DNA of 64,000 nt from Cardinalis cardinalis (GCA_014549065.1 JACDOX010000169.1:442414-506413), one strand, 5' to 3'; counted from the first letter of the stretch, positions 50,301 to 56,965 are shown. Made by a program: numbers and translations. Notes: generated from the letters alone by a model not told the origin.

Positions 50301-51194
50301 TTCAGCTGTAATATCAAGATGTCAACTACCTGTTTACTTTCCATTTGGTTCATGTGGTGGTTCTGTAGGAGAACTGGGAATGTCTTTGCAGGAAGCCCTG
50401 GACACTAACCCGTTGGTGTAGGTGGCGGTGGGCGCATTAACCCGCGCGGCATGGCCGACGTAGTGCCTGCTCTGTAACACGTAGGTCGCGCCTTCTCACA
50501 AAGCTCTCCTGCCTCTTCCTCTATGCACTCTCCCTTGGGCACTTTGGGTTTTCTACCAGGTCCAGTCCATGGCTGCAGGACTTAGCTCAGGCCTCGAACT
50601 GTTAGTTCTGAGTCTCTGTAGGGCTGTTTTCCCAGGTCCTGTTGGTTTATCGTGTTACTGGCTTTCTGACAAACTGTCTCCTGACGTCTTTATTTGCAGG
50701 CTAATGGAAGTGCTAAGAAAGCTGGTGGGGACTATAAGGCTACTTCTCCTACCCTACCTGCTTCTAAGATCCCAGCCTTTTCTCCCACTTCTGGGAAAAG
50801 CAGCTCAGCACCTGCTTCTAGCGGTGACAGCTCTAACCCTCTTAATCCCCCTACTAAAACCTCCATTCCTTCCTCCTCCCTTCTCGCTCCTCAGACAGGT
50901 CGCATAACTTACTCTACCTCCCTCATCCCCTCTGTCTCTAATGGCTCCTCCAAGTTTCAGAGCCCCACTTACCCAGGGAAAGGTCACCACCTCTCGTTCT
51001 CGCTGCAGACTCAGAACGGCCGACCTCCCCCTCCTTCCTCCTCTACCTCCCCCCCGTCCTCTGTCTCCCCCCCTTCCCTGAGCCAAGGTATGAAGAGCAT
51101 CAGGACAATCCACACCCCTAGTTTCAACAGCTACAAGGCACAGAACGGGAATGCCAGCAAGTCCGCCCCATCCACGGTCAAGGAGCCATCCTAG
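1518..51194 (+). CDS. KIAA1217: KIAA1217 (SKT, sickle tail homolog), 3' part, 16 exons
   Basis: Spliced gene; the exons are listed separately. Joined, they give 5,064 bases (1,687 codons plus TAG) with no internal stop, and the phase left by each exon is completed by the next. Exon peptides match vertebrate KIAA1217, which I recognise from stretches such as QREIAYTGRDGPSGSRPGS, KQIASLTGLVQSALLKGP and VIIIFDEPMDIRSAYKRLS. The human protein is about 1,940 residues, so most of the protein is here and the N-terminal exons lie upstream of the window. Known biology: a cytoplasmic, coiled-coil, proline-rich relative of SRCIN1/p140Cap; the mouse sickle-tail mutant has notochord and intervertebral-disc defects. 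Biochemical function is poorly known. The first base of this entry is an internal exon acceptor, not the true start codon, although ATG happens to follow the AG. Confidence 0.96.
6074..6119. repeat. Perfect 13-bp inverted repeat (hairpin) in intron
   Basis: ACACCTTTCACAG at 6074-6086 is the exact reverse complement of CTGTGAAAGGTGT at 6107-6119, with a 20-base spacer. A G-U and a G-C pair can add to the inner end of the stem. The whole could be a small foldback element, a TIR relic or a pre-miRNA-like hairpin; the stem is short for a miRNA precursor. Confidence 0.8.
7050..8080. other. G+C-rich intronic segment
   Basis: This stretch is clearly richer in G and C than the surrounding intron, with many CCTGCC, CTGTCC and CCCATCC-like words, especially at 7550-7700. 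Several overlapping open frames exist on both strands, as expected from base composition. I see no splice-supported exon, repeat family or CpG cluster. Confidence 0.5.
7777..7812. repeat. 16-bp direct tandem duplication
   Basis: CTGGTATCCCTGATAG occurs at 7777-7792 and again at 7797-7812, a 20-base period. A simple local duplication in intron sequence. Confidence 0.85.
10340..10444 (+). CDS. KIAA1217: KIAA1217 exon
   Basis: 105-bp exon between TCTTACAG and AG|GTAAAA. It completes the Arg codon of the previous exon and encodes ERIQAMEKQIASLTGLVQS and onwards to NSKDSS, leaving two bases. The EKQIASLTGLVQSAL segment is a conserved short helix that starts the coiled-coil-rich half of the protein. 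Confidence 0.95.
10445..10863 (+). other. KIAA1217: KIAA1217 intron (419 bp)
   Basis: Short AT-rich intron, GTAAAA to TTATTTAG. Nothing else recognised. Confidence 0.85.
10864..10913 (+). CDS. KIAA1217: KIAA1217 small exon (50 bp)
   Basis: Small exon between TTATTATTTAG and the donor G|GTAAGA. It completes AGT (Ser), encodes EKMMKIVSSKSSADTA and leaves one base. It is too short to appear as an ORF. Phase continuity on both sides and similarity to the EKMMK-containing exon of vertebrate KIAA1217 support it. Confidence 0.92.
10914..18629 (+). other. KIAA1217: KIAA1217 intron (7.7 kb)
   Basis: Long intron. It contains an antisense CR1 fragment at 16623-17125 and T-rich sequence at about 18060-18400. 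The remainder has no recognisable gene or repeat. It ends in TGCTTATTGCAG. Confidence 0.8.
16623..17125 (-). mobile_element. CR1 LINE fragment (3' end), antisense
   Basis: Read on the minus strand, the element ends with ATTCTATTCTAT, and just inside it has AGAAGGTCTTTTCCAATC, the hallmark 3' end of avian CR1 (GGTCTTTTCCAACC...ATTCTATG). Further 5' of the element come the typical CR1 phrases around CATCAAGCATTGGAAGAGG, CCCAGGTAACAAA and the segment near 17050 on blood-of-CR1 3' UTR and terminal ORF2. It is about 500 bp, 5'-truncated and mutated, with no intact reverse transcriptase. The 5' limit is approximate. Family recognised from memory, not by alignment. Confidence 0.85.
18630..18790 (+). 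CDS. KIAA1217: KIAA1217 exon (start of coiled coil)
   Basis: 161-bp exon between TTATTGCAG and CAG|GTACAA. It completes a Gly codon and ends on a codon boundary. It encodes a variable Gly/Ala/His stretch followed by GMKRSVSDLRLQLHQMKQLQ, which has the heptad spacing of a coiled coil and continues directly into the next exon. Confidence 0.95.
18791..25152 (+). other. KIAA1217: KIAA1217 intron (6.4 kb)
   Basis: Long intron with no repeat or gene I can name with confidence. A possible, very decayed CR1 trace at about 21164-21200 was considered and rejected. It ends in TTTTGTCCAACAG. Confidence 0.8.
25153..25328 (+). CDS. KIAA1217: KIAA1217 exon (coiled coil)
   Basis: 176-bp exon between GTCCAACAG and TATG|GTGGGT. 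It enters on a codon boundary and leaves TG of a Cys codon. It encodes LQNQEMLRAMVKKAELEING through EERQKYLSEEEKIVKKL-type helical sequence, strongly conserved with human KIAA1217 and similar to SRCIN1. A second AG six bases downstream (CTGCAG) is a possible alternative acceptor that would drop LQ, but the human protein keeps LQ. Confidence 0.95.
27181..27257 (+). mobile_element. CR1 3' tail, sense
   Basis: Contains GGTTGGACCAGGTGACCC, then GGTGCCTTCCAACCT and CATTCTGTGATTCTG, the order found at the 3' end of avian CR1 elements. Only the last 75 or so bases are recognisable; the copy is severely 5'-truncated. Confidence 0.85.
27334..27362. repeat. Perfect 11-bp inverted repeat
   Basis: TCTGTTGAGCA at 27334-27344 pairs exactly with TGCTCAACAGA at 27352-27362 around a 7-base loop. 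It could be chance or a local hairpin in the transcript. Confidence 0.8.
27817..27831. repeat. (AAT)n short microsatellite
   Basis: Five consecutive AAT units in the intron. Confidence 0.9.
28036..29303 (-). mobile_element. Ancient CR1-type LINE copy, antisense, highly degraded
   Basis: Recognisable phrases occur in the order known from old amniote CR1 elements read in antisense: TTTTCCAGCCTGAGAAGTCT (28040), ATGTTGAAGAGCACCAACCC with GTGGTCCCTGTGGAAC (28580-28620), GCATTCTTGAAAGCTTCTCC with CACCTTGCTGAGAGCTTTTT (28727-28770), ACACAAACCATGTTAATTCC (28832), CCTCTGGTCTGGGTGATTTG (29119), CTGTTCTACTGATACTGCAC (29168) and GATGCAGAAAAATTGTTTCG (29271). These are remnants of the ORF2 3' half and 3' UTR. 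Many indels and substitutions prevent any open frame. Limits are approximate and the family call is from memory. Confidence 0.75.
31627..31757 (+). CDS. KIAA1217: KIAA1217 exon (coiled-coil/AIP3-like region)
   Basis: 131-bp exon between TTTTGCCAG and AAAG|GTGTGT. It completes the Cys codon and leaves one base of a Gly codon. It encodes ELETFVEDLKKDSAASSKTV and DVEDGAFLLRQVGEAVATLK, very close to human. Part of the conserved helical region shared by KIAA1217 and SRCIN1. Confidence 0.96.
31997..32144 (+). CDS. KIAA1217: KIAA1217 exon (coiled-coil/AIP3-like region)
   Basis: 148-bp exon after a 239-bp intron, between TTCCTTGCAG and AGGAG|GTGACT. It encodes GEFPTLQNKMRAILRIEVEA and FLKEEPHKLDSLLKRVRSMT, followed by DVLTMLR, and leaves AG of an Arg codon. 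This is one of the most conserved parts of the family. Its donor is immediately followed by a (TTTTC)n tract and an assembly gap. Confidence 0.96.
32150..32244 (+). repeat. (TTTTC)n pentanucleotide microsatellite
   Basis: About 19 uninterrupted TTTTC units begin within 8 bases of the splice donor of the preceding coding exon and end at the assembly gap, so the true length is unknown. The opposite strand is pure purine. Confidence 0.98.
32245..32809. other. Assembly gap (565 N)
   Basis: A run of N inside the intron directly after the pentanucleotide repeat. It presumably marks the repeat where the assembly failed. Long open frames reported across it are artefacts of the N run. Confidence 0.99.
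32810..34345 (+). other. KIAA1217: KIAA1217 intron remainder
   Basis: Anonymous intron sequence from the gap to the acceptor TGGCTGGGCAG. No repeat or gene recognised. Confidence 0.8.
34346..34844 (+). CDS. KIAA1217: KIAA1217 exon (Ser/Gln/Pro-rich linker)
   Basis: 499-bp exon between GGCTGGGCAG and TTGAG|GTATGG. It completes an Arg codon and ends on a codon boundary. It opens with HVTEGLLRGVDPSQAVQYSA, continues through a variable Gln-, His-, Ser- and Pro-rich linker containing HHAQSSPVVIHQSQHSAALV, and ends with the conserved SVNGSTMQSLFI-[N]-EIHSASSRNRAV. Three codons contain an N (34469, 34627, 34799). The middle is poorly conserved with mammals, as expected for a disordered linker. Confidence 0.95.
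34845..35646 (+). other. KIAA1217: KIAA1217 intron (802 bp)
   Basis: GTATGG to TTTTGTCTAG. Contains a CR1 3' tail at 35003-35074. Confidence 0.85.
35003..35074 (+). mobile_element. CR1 3' tail, sense
   Basis: GAGGAGTTGGACTAGATGTC, then AAAGGTCCCTTGCAACCC and AAATTATTCTATGATTTTA match the order of an avian CR1 3' terminus, including one ATTCTATG unit. Severely 5'-truncated. Confidence 0.88.
35647..35827 (+). CDS. KIAA1217: KIAA1217 exon (conserved helical segment)
   Basis: 181-bp exon between TTTTGTCTAG and TCAG|GTAAGG. It encodes KAEKKWEEKRQNLDHYNGKE, then FEKLLEEAQANIMKSIPNLE, and leaves one base. This charged helical block is nearly identical to human; the following PPQPAALPKGDAAEK is more variable. 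Confidence 0.96.
35828..40251 (+). other. KIAA1217: KIAA1217 intron (4.4 kb)
   Basis: No confident repeat or gene. A weak CR1-like phrase at about 36890-36960 was rejected. It ends in CTCTGTTTACCTGCAG. Confidence 0.8.
40252..40406 (+). CDS. KIAA1217: KIAA1217 exon (polyproline motif)
   Basis: 155-bp exon between TACCTGCAG and AAG|GTTTGG. It completes a Glu codon and ends on a codon boundary. It encodes an acidic start, then SKSPPPPPPRRSYLPGSGLT and TTRSGDVIYTARKE. Six prolines followed by two arginines make a candidate SH3/EVH1-type ligand (inference); the human exon has a slightly longer Pro run. The donor GTTTGG departs from the GTAAG consensus. Confidence 0.95.
40407..41044 (+). other. 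KIAA1217: KIAA1217 intron (638 bp)
   Basis: Nothing recognised beyond the splice sites; ends in CATCCCCTTGTAG. Confidence 0.85.
41045..41191 (+). CDS. KIAA1217: KIAA1217 exon (acidic)
   Basis: 147-bp, 49-codon exon between CCCCTTGTAG and TTACAG|GTATGC, in phase 0 at both ends, so it can be skipped without a frameshift. It encodes ECSEDAGQTAQSKAPKEDQA and ends AAKDEEEEEGDKIMAELQ, the last part matching human closely. Confidence 0.94.
41192..44547 (+). other. KIAA1217: KIAA1217 intron (3.4 kb)
   Basis: Contains an old sense-strand LINE fragment (about 42390-43270) and a short 12-bp direct repeat (TTCATGTCATCT at 43453-43464 and 43471-43482). It ends in TTTATTTCCTAG. Confidence 0.8.
42390..43270 (+). 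mobile_element. Ancient LINE (CR1/L3-like) reverse-transcriptase fragment, sense
   Basis: Phrases occur in the order known from an old amniote LINE ORF2: GCTACAGGCTCATTAGTTTG with ATGTCAGTCATAGGCAGAAA (42394-42430), GTAAGGCATTTGATCAAACA (42603), ACAGGTGTCATAGGGAGCAG (42742), TTTTCATCAAAAGCCTGGAA (42787) and GGAGCTCCCAGGTCAGTGAT (43005). In frame, 42563-42814 reads ...FGKAFDQTLHKILIKIW, corresponding to the KAFD-x-V-x-H motif region of non-LTR reverse transcriptases. Stops and indels make it a dead copy. Limits are approximate; the family call is from memory. Confidence 0.75.
44548..44667 (+). CDS. KIAA1217: KIAA1217 exon
   Basis: 120-bp phase-0 exon between TTATTTCCTAG and AAGAAG|GTAACA. It encodes AFQKCSFMDVNSNSHAEQSR and DTHVKDIRPGTLMHHKEKK. 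The AFQKCSFMDVNSNSHAE block is nearly identical to human. Confidence 0.95.
44668..47532 (+). other. KIAA1217: KIAA1217 intron (2.9 kb)
   Basis: No recognised repeat or gene. It ends in GCACTGTTCTGCCAG before the 78-bp exon. Confidence 0.75.
47533..47610 (+). CDS. KIAA1217: KIAA1217 78-bp exon without a start codon (probable)
   Basis: Between CACTGTTCTGCCAG and GGAGTG|GTGAGT, this 26-codon open stretch encodes NLEFCPEERQESDD followed by SLRHVSAAVNGV. The human protein has, at exactly this place between KEKK and the next exon, a 26-residue segment also starting NLEF with acidic residues following. Same position, same length and same phase (0/0) argue for a genuine, fast-evolving exon. Being symmetric, it can be included or skipped without changing frame. 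It contains no ATG, so ORF scanning misses it. Similarity beyond NLEF is weak, so transcript evidence would be decisive. Confidence 0.8.
47718..49388 (+). CDS. KIAA1217: KIAA1217 large exon (acidic and Lys-rich region)
   Basis: 1,671-bp, 557-codon exon between CCCCCTTAG and CGTAAG|GTACCT, phase 0 at both ends. The first codon is GTG (Val), an internal residue rather than a start. The N-terminal half is Ser-rich and variable. From about 48480 it becomes conserved: KKPVIIIFDEPMDIRSAYKR, LSTIFEECDEELEKMM, then a poly-Glu run. At about 48888-49060 come a basic KKKFKFKFPKKQLAALTQAI block and TLQVVVYEEEEEDG. Near the end, YRTLDSLEQTIKQLENTISE is a probable coiled coil. An upstream donor (TCAC|GTAAGG) four bases earlier would shift frame; the chosen one restores the human-like RK-GSS junction. 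Confidence 0.95.
49389..49842 (+). other. KIAA1217: KIAA1217 intron (454 bp)
   Basis: GTACCT to CACTCGTTTCCGCAG. Retention would add only Val-Pro before a TAG stop. Nothing else seen. Confidence 0.85.
49843..49965 (+). CDS. KIAA1217: KIAA1217 exon
   Basis: 123-bp phase-0 exon between GTTTCCGCAG and GACAG|GTAGTT. It encodes GSSAASQTSRMPVPMASKTR and ends GKQHKLQDPRQYRQ, closely matching human. Basic, Ser/Thr-rich, probably disordered. Confidence 0.95.
50146..50151 (+). terminator. AATAAA hexamer, possible intronic poly(A) signal
   Basis: A perfect AATAAA lies 181 bases after the donor of the 49843-49965 exon and is followed by a T-rich tract. Retaining this intron would end the protein RQYRQ-VVLP. 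Speculative without transcript data. Confidence 0.25.
50163..50290 (+). repeat. Poly-T / T-rich tract with 85-N assembly gap
   Basis: Sixteen Ts end at the N run 50179-50263, and T-rich sequence (TTAATTTATTATTTTTATTT and a T10 run) follows. The gap most likely marks a homopolymer or low-complexity tract that did not assemble. Confidence 0.9.
50392..50421 (+). CDS. Candidate alternative terminal exon of KIAA1217 (EALDTNPLV-stop)
   Basis: After TGTCTTTGCAG the phase-0 reading frame gives GAAGCCCTGGACACTAACCC and onwards to Leu-Val-TAG, nine codons and a stop. Joined to the phase-0 exon ending RQYRQ this would be an alternative C-terminus. The polypyrimidine tract is weak and I do not recall a matching isoform, so this is a low-confidence hypothesis. 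Confidence 0.2.
   Translation, partial: EALDTNPLV
50409..50492. promoter_or_regulatory. CpG-dense patch in the last intron
   Basis: About eleven CpG dinucleotides occur in roughly 85 bases (for example CCCGCGCGGC, GGCCGACGTAG, AGGTCGCGCC), while the intron around it has almost none. Such local CpG retention suggests low methylation or selection. No TATA box or other promoter element is evident. Confidence 0.35.
50700..51194 (+). CDS. KIAA1217: KIAA1217 last coding exon
   Basis: Phase-0 exon after TTATTTGCAG, 164 codons plus TAG at 51192. It begins ANGSAKKAGGDYKATSPTLP and contains SLIPSVSNGSSKFQSPTYPG and GKGHHLSFSLQTQNGRPPPP, ending APSTVKEPS; human KIAA1217 ends very similarly (...TAKETS). 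The whole tail is Ser/Pro/Thr-rich and probably disordered. The Pro-rich PPPPSSSTSPPSS stretch is a possible SH3 ligand. Confidence 0.96.
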   Translation, partial: ANGSAKKAGGDYKATSPTLPASKIPAFSPTSGKSSSAPASSGDSSNPLNPPTKTSIPSSSLLAPQTGRITYSTSLIPSVSNGSSKFQSPTYPGKGHHLSFSLQTQNGRPPPPSSSTSPPSSVSPPSLSQGMKSIRTIHTPSFNSYKAQNGNASKSAPSTVKEPS

Positions 51195-51867
51195 AGGCTA
51201 AGCACAGCACAGCTGCCAGGTCACCGAGGCTTTTTGTTCAAAGAATCCGCAGCCAATATTTTAACCAGGGAATGTAACCATTTTGTTGTATTGCTGGAGG
51301 CTTAATACTAATCACGTGCTAAATACTGAATTACTACACTAGATTAGAGTGAAGCTTTTTGGAAAACAGTTGCTGTTGTAATGATAAAAGAGCATTTTCT
51401 TTCTATAGGAAGCAGCACCTCTTAAAAAAAGTGTGAAGGTGTGTGAGTGAACTTGACTGCGTGTGCACAGTGGTGTACTGAGCATGGGGAATTGTATGGT
51501 TAAAAATTTACTAAGTTGTTTTGTATAAAGCTATTTTTCATTATGAGCTCTAGAAGTGAACAGAGATATACTAAAGTGTGATTATATTCAACTGTAAAAC
51601 TGAAACTAAAATATTTTTCTTTTATTTTGGTGTTATTTAGCTTTGTTACAGATTTCTATTTTTGTCAACAAATGTCATGGTTCCTTTCGAGATCTTTTTG
51701 CCAAAACATTTTGATACTATTGTAATGTACATTTGAAAGGAGTATGCTGGACAGTAAACCTCTGCACAAGAAACAGAACAAGACTGGTCTTATGTGTGTA
51801 TGAGGCAACTCAACTTATTGCACTGCCATTCAGATTATATTTAAGAATTTGACAGACAAGGAAAAAA

Positions 51868-51873
51868 AATAAA
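51868..51873 (+). terminator. KIAA1217: Candidate proximal poly(A) signal AATAAA
   Basis: AATAAA preceded by an A8 run, about 675 bases after the stop codon. It may give a shorter 3' UTR. Confidence 0.45.
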
Positions 51874-52043
51874 TTGTTTTACACATATAGATAGTTGCTG
51901 ATTACTTTTTTTCTTAGCTCAATCCACCCTTTTTCCTTCATTTTTATTTTACTGAGACTTGGTAGCCCATTAATGTATTGCATTGTGGATTTTAAAATGT
52001 ACACTTCAGTACTGTTCTGTATACTGGCAAACTTTTGTACATA

Positions 52044-52075
52044 TCTATAAATATCTATAAATAAATAAATAAATA
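52044..52075 (+). repeat. (AAAT)n-like low-complexity run
   Basis: ATATCTATAAATATCTATAA followed by AATAAATAAATAAAT within the KIAA1217 3' UTR; a duplicated ATCTATAA unit then AAAT units. Confidence 0.85.
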
Positions 52076-52224
52076 CTGTATGTGGCTGGGCACATAGAGT
52101 AGTTTTACCACACCAAAGTTNATTTTTATGCATGCTTAAAAATATATATGGGGTAGGGTTGAAAAAGATGGATATCAGTTAAATAGGAGAAGAGCAAGAA
52201 ACTTGCATAGCGAATGGTTTTGTA

Positions 52225-52230
52225 AATAAA
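52225..52230 (+). terminator. KIAA1217: Candidate poly(A) signal AATAAA
   Basis: AATAAA followed by TTTATTTGTA (U-rich), a reasonable poly(A) context. Confidence 0.5.
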
Positions 52231-52291
52231 TTTATTTGTATAACACCAAAATGTAATATACAGATCTATGATAAGCAAAGATCTTTACAAA

Positions 52292-52297
52292 AATAAA
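52292..52297 (+). terminator. KIAA1217: Candidate distal poly(A) signal AATAAA
   Basis: AATAAA about 1.1 kb after the stop, followed within 30 bases by TTATNTATTTGTATTTTGTC, a U/GU-rich downstream element. Best candidate for the gene end. Confidence 0.6.
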
Positions 52298-52319
52298 GGG
52301 CTGCATGCTTATNTATTTG

Positions 52320-55300
52320 TATTTTGTCACTATAACTTTTCGAATGGTCTCAATTGGCTGTGCAGCTGTTTGCCTGAGGGTGTTAAGCCATTAGGAGAAA
52401 ACCTGACTTGATTTTCCCTAGATTAAGGCCATACATGATTATTAATTTCAAAATGGGATCTTTCAAATTGCTGTCGATAAAAGCTTATTGCTGGAACTCC
52501 AAGTTAGAAAACCAGCTAGCAAAGAAAAACCTTTGAGTGATTGAATGAGGNATCAGCCCTTCCACCTTGAGGTATTCCTTGTTTTATCTTCCCTTGTGAA
52601 AGGGGAAGTTTCCCAGAAGCANCATTCCAAGGCTGTGCCCCCGGAGGCTGAGAATAGCCCCTGAGCCATCCCTGAGGAGCACAGCACAGTCTGCCTCCAG
52701 CAGGGTCAGGTGCTGCCACCCCTCCTCTGGCACGGCAGCAGAGGCGCCTGCCCAGCACAGAGCTGAGCCCAGCTCNGCAAAGCAAAGCCTGAGGAGCTCA
52801 GAGCACCCGCACGGCCCCTCTGGAGCGGAGCCAGTTCCCTTCCAGCCAGGGTGGAGCAGCAGGGACTGGNGGCTCCAGGGCCTGCTCTGGTCTCTGCTTG
52901 CTCACAGATGGGAGTGTGGTATTCCCTGGCTCCAAAGGGAGCCTCCCTGACCCCCGTGCTGTAGCTTGTTACCAGCTCCCCGTGCCACAGACAGCACACA
53001 CAGAGCACCACCCTGGGTGCCCTGCTCCCCCCTCACACAGCCAAAATGTAACCTCAAGCTGAATGATGGATGTAGCAGGATTTGCTCCTGTTTGTCTGGC
53101 ACCTCCNAAGGATCAGACACTTAGTGAACAACAGTGACTTACTAACAACTGCTTGTCTGTAGTGGCACGGGAGGTGTCCCCATGAGCCATGGCTGTGGCA
53201 GGCAGGGTCCCCTGTGGCTCTGGCACTGCTCCCACAGCTGCTTCTCAGAGCNTCTGCAGGTGAGGGGCTACAGCAGCACATTCTGTCTGGCTGAATTAGA
53301 CACAGACACTGTGTAATTAACCAATTACCCTGCACAGTCCCTGGTGTGCACAGGCAGTGAGGCAGTGCTGTGCTCATTGCTTGTGGGGCTGATGTGAAAT
53401 TGTCATCAGGCAGTGAACTCTACACCCACCCGAGGCCTCAGCTGCACTGTGACCTGCAATTTTGGTGCACCTGCTCAGTGCTGGGGTGCAGCACCCCCAG
53501 GAAACAACAACAGGCTCAGCCAGCTCACAAGCCATTGCACAGGCAGCACTGCTGGTGTCACAAGTCAGGCAATGTTTATTCCTTCTCCATATCCTGCTTG
53601 TCCAGCAATGGAGTTTTCAGGCTTGCACAAACACAGGCAGGGAAGAGCTGTACNCAGGCTGCTGCTCAGCAAAACCATCAAGTTTGTAAATAAATTCCTT
53701 GGACACAGAAGAAATCAGAACTGGACACTAGTGAAGAACACAGGTTTCCCACTGCAAACNGGTTATGATGAGCAGTTTTGTGGAGATGGCTGCCACTGAA
53801 GTTTGGGTCAGGCCACGGGACAGGTACCACTGCAAACTGCTCTGAAATCCAGCAGTGGAGCAGCTGCTCACTGAAGGAGCTCAGTCAGAGCCAGCCAAGG
53901 ACTTCACAGTGGAGTGAGCATCATGTCTGTGTCAGCCAGCTCCTCCTACAGGGAGGGACTGCAGCAAAACCACACAANGTGACACAGCACAGAGCCCCTG
54001 CACTGGGCAGGACACAGAGGTGGGAAGGCAGGGCTAAAGGGGGTGCATATAGCAGGAAAAGGGACCAATGTGCAGGACATATGAAGTGTGCAGGGCCAAA
54101 ATCCATCTGATCCCCACTGAAAGGCAGCTCTTCCTGCAGGCTTACAAACTCATGGATTCAACAGCAGATAGTTAAAGCAGATTTTTTTACAGTCTCCTGA
54201 CTGGGAGCCACAGGTACATGCCCCACTTCAGGGTGCAGNGCAGCCCAGCTTTAAACCATTCCCCCTCCAGGCAACAACCACACCCCTTTCCAAAGGCTGG
54301 CCTAATTAATTGGTTAATTACTATCTAAATGTGAATGGTGTTATGGCCTGGCTTTGGGAACAAAACCACAGTTTTTGTAGTAAATGAGGCCACATTTCAA
54401 ACTCTTTTGTCTTGCCTGAACAAAGTGGAGAGGGTCTCAGAGGCTGCACAGGAACCCGAGGCCCTTAATGTGAAGCTCAGCAGTTTTCCTTCAGCTCTGC
54501 AGCAACACAAAAGAAGGCGTGAAACTGCCTGGACTGTGGCCATGTCTTAATTCCACATCAACAGTGCTGTGAGCNATGCTAATAGGGATCATGACAAGCC
54601 CTTTAAAATCTTAAAAAGCAGCCACACAGCACCTTCCAGCTACCACACTCCAGAANGGCAGCTCAGACTAAACCACTGATCACCACTGAAGCAGGAATTG
54701 CTGTTAGGGACCATTTAAAAAATCCAAACACTACCATTGCTATCAACACATTTTACTATTTCTCCATCAGATCTCAGCTANATCCTGTCCCTAACAACTT
54801 GCAGCTTCACAGCTGCAAACAGTCCTCAGACCAGAAGTACCTCCCAAACCTGTCTGAATCCTAATGAAATACAGAAACAAAAAAATGGACACAAACAGCA
54901 ATGTTTAGAAATTCTGTTTAAACATAAAAAACATCCCTTTTTGCTCCATGACCAAACACTGGCACAGCTTGCCCAGGCAAGTTGTGGAGCTTTCATCTGT
55001 GGAAATATTCCAAACCCAGCCATAGCCCCAGCCCAGAGCAATCTGCCCTGGCCACGTGGCTGAGCTGGGGGGGCTCGGTGATGCCTGCCCACCTCACCTG
55101 CCCTGCAAGGCCATGCAGCTCCCCATCCCACTGAATCCAGCTTCCAGAGGAACACTGACAGTACCCACCTCAGGACAGTCTATTGGAGGCATGCACTTCC
55201 CTTCTTGAGTCAATCAGACTTGTCACCCTTCTCTTCCACAGGAAGGGGAAAAAGAAAACAAAAATCCCCAACACAGTAAAAGAAGCACTACAGATAAGAG

Positions 55301-56965
55301 TCTGAGGTAACTGCTGTTAAGATCAGGGCATAGCAATGACTCCTAAAAATGTCTTTTTTCTCAGCTGCCACACTGGCTGAAATTTAAGGTGACCCAAATC
55401 TTGGCAGTCTTCAAGAAGCAGAAAGAACAGCATTTTTCCAGACTCAGATATGCAGACACTCACCACTTTCTTCATGGGCAGCTCAGTAACCTCTCCCTGA
55501 TGCCTCTGGTAGATGTTCCTTGCATCTCTCCCCTCAAGTCAAGGGTTTCCCCTACATGTTCCATGCTACCAGTGCAGCAGCAGAGAATACCATGAAGGCT
55601 GATGAGGTTAAATAAACTTGTACNTGCAGCACTGTCAGCCAATACAAGTCATGTGTTGCATGTTTTTTAAGTTCCTGATTTTTCAGATGATCTTTTGTCC
55701 ATTTAATACAATTANAGTTCTATGTTCTCAAAGACAAAAGTTGACAGCCATGTGTCTGGATTCAGTAAAATTATCAGTTATCTATAAACACAACAAAATG
55801 GGATTAACCCATCAAAATGTTAAAGCAGAGGAAGGTGCAGACCCCCAGGCTCCCCTGTGCACCTCCCCAAGTACTCTCCTTCACTGAGAGACCAGTGTGA
55901 CCTTCTGTGGATGCTCAGCACGCACTGACGAGCTTCTGAGACTGACGATGGGACGAAATACAGCTCCAGTAAAAGACAANGGGTACTCACTGATGAACAG
56001 CACTGGAGGTGTCACAGCACTGTGTTCTGAAAGCCCAGTAAGATGTTCAAGTACACTTTACTGCTACCACTGAAACCAAAACCATCCTCAGTTCCTCTGC
56101 CCTTCACAAAACACACCTGTTCCTCCTGACACAGCACACCTGAACACTGCTAATGCATCCACATCCTGTCTGCTCCGGGATAAAAGGCATTTTAGTTTGC
56201 TTGGAGACACAAGAACATGGCTCATTTCTATGGGACCTGCTACTAGATGACCCAATTATGTGGTGAGAACTTTCACAGAGGTCAGCTGTTGTATCTGGGA
56301 CTTTTCTTCACAGCCAGTTTTTATGATTTCTCAGAAGGATCAAAACCACAGCAGATCAAAGCTCAGGACTGTAACAGTCACTCAGGAAAGAAATGAGGTT
56401 TGCCTAAAAGCACATCAGCCAGCACATCCCAGTACCACAATTCCTTCTCCTCACAGTAACTGGACACATTGATGGAGGTTTAATCCCCTGCCAAGCAATA
56501 AACAGTGTAAGATACAGGGATACCCAAAGTGATGAACAGCTGCTTTGTTTTCAAGTTGGTGTGGAAGAACATACAATAAAAAAAATGTAACTGATAGAGT
56601 TCATACACAGATGAGTTTTTAGGGTAGAAAAAACATTAAGTTAAAATTATGAAAAGTCCAAGACACAAACTACAGTATTGTCCTGACTGGCAGATACTGA
56701 TGTTCATTCTGACATTACAAAACCTGCACATTTAAATAAACCCACTTGCTACATACCTTAGAATCAAATTATGTATAAAGATGAAAATATTAAACCAACT
56801 GCATCTCTCTCACCTGCTGACCTGTACAGTGTGTCCCCACAAACAAAAGATTAANGAGAGGTGTCCTTCATCCAGGAGGAACTGCAGGTTTGGTGATCCC
56901 AAGTGCAGTTGGTGACTGCAACTTAAATATGACATTTCAGAACCATTCATCAGAAAGAATTCAAA
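52320..56965. other. Intergenic region between convergent KIAA1217 and ARHGAP21
   Basis: About 4.6 kb between the two 3' ends. It is G+C-rich at 52600-53300 and mixed elsewhere. The open frames are all short, overlap each other and have no family resemblance. No tRNA, snRNA or repeat family recognised. Confidence 0.7.

Larger units (their letters stand above)
49966..50699 (+). other. KIAA1217: KIAA1217 last intron (734 bp, includes gap)
   Basis: Contains an AATAAA at 50146, a poly-T tract, an 85-N gap, a T-rich stretch after the gap, a candidate alternative terminal exon at 50392 and a CpG-dense patch at about 50409-50492. It ends in GTCTTTATTTGCAG. Confidence 0.85.
51195..52315 (+). other. 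KIAA1217: KIAA1217 3' UTR
   Basis: AT-rich sequence after the stop, with several poly(A) hexamers. The most distal AATAAA is at 52292; the end given is an estimate about 20 bases beyond it. A short (AAAT)n run lies at 52057-52075. Confidence 0.75.
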
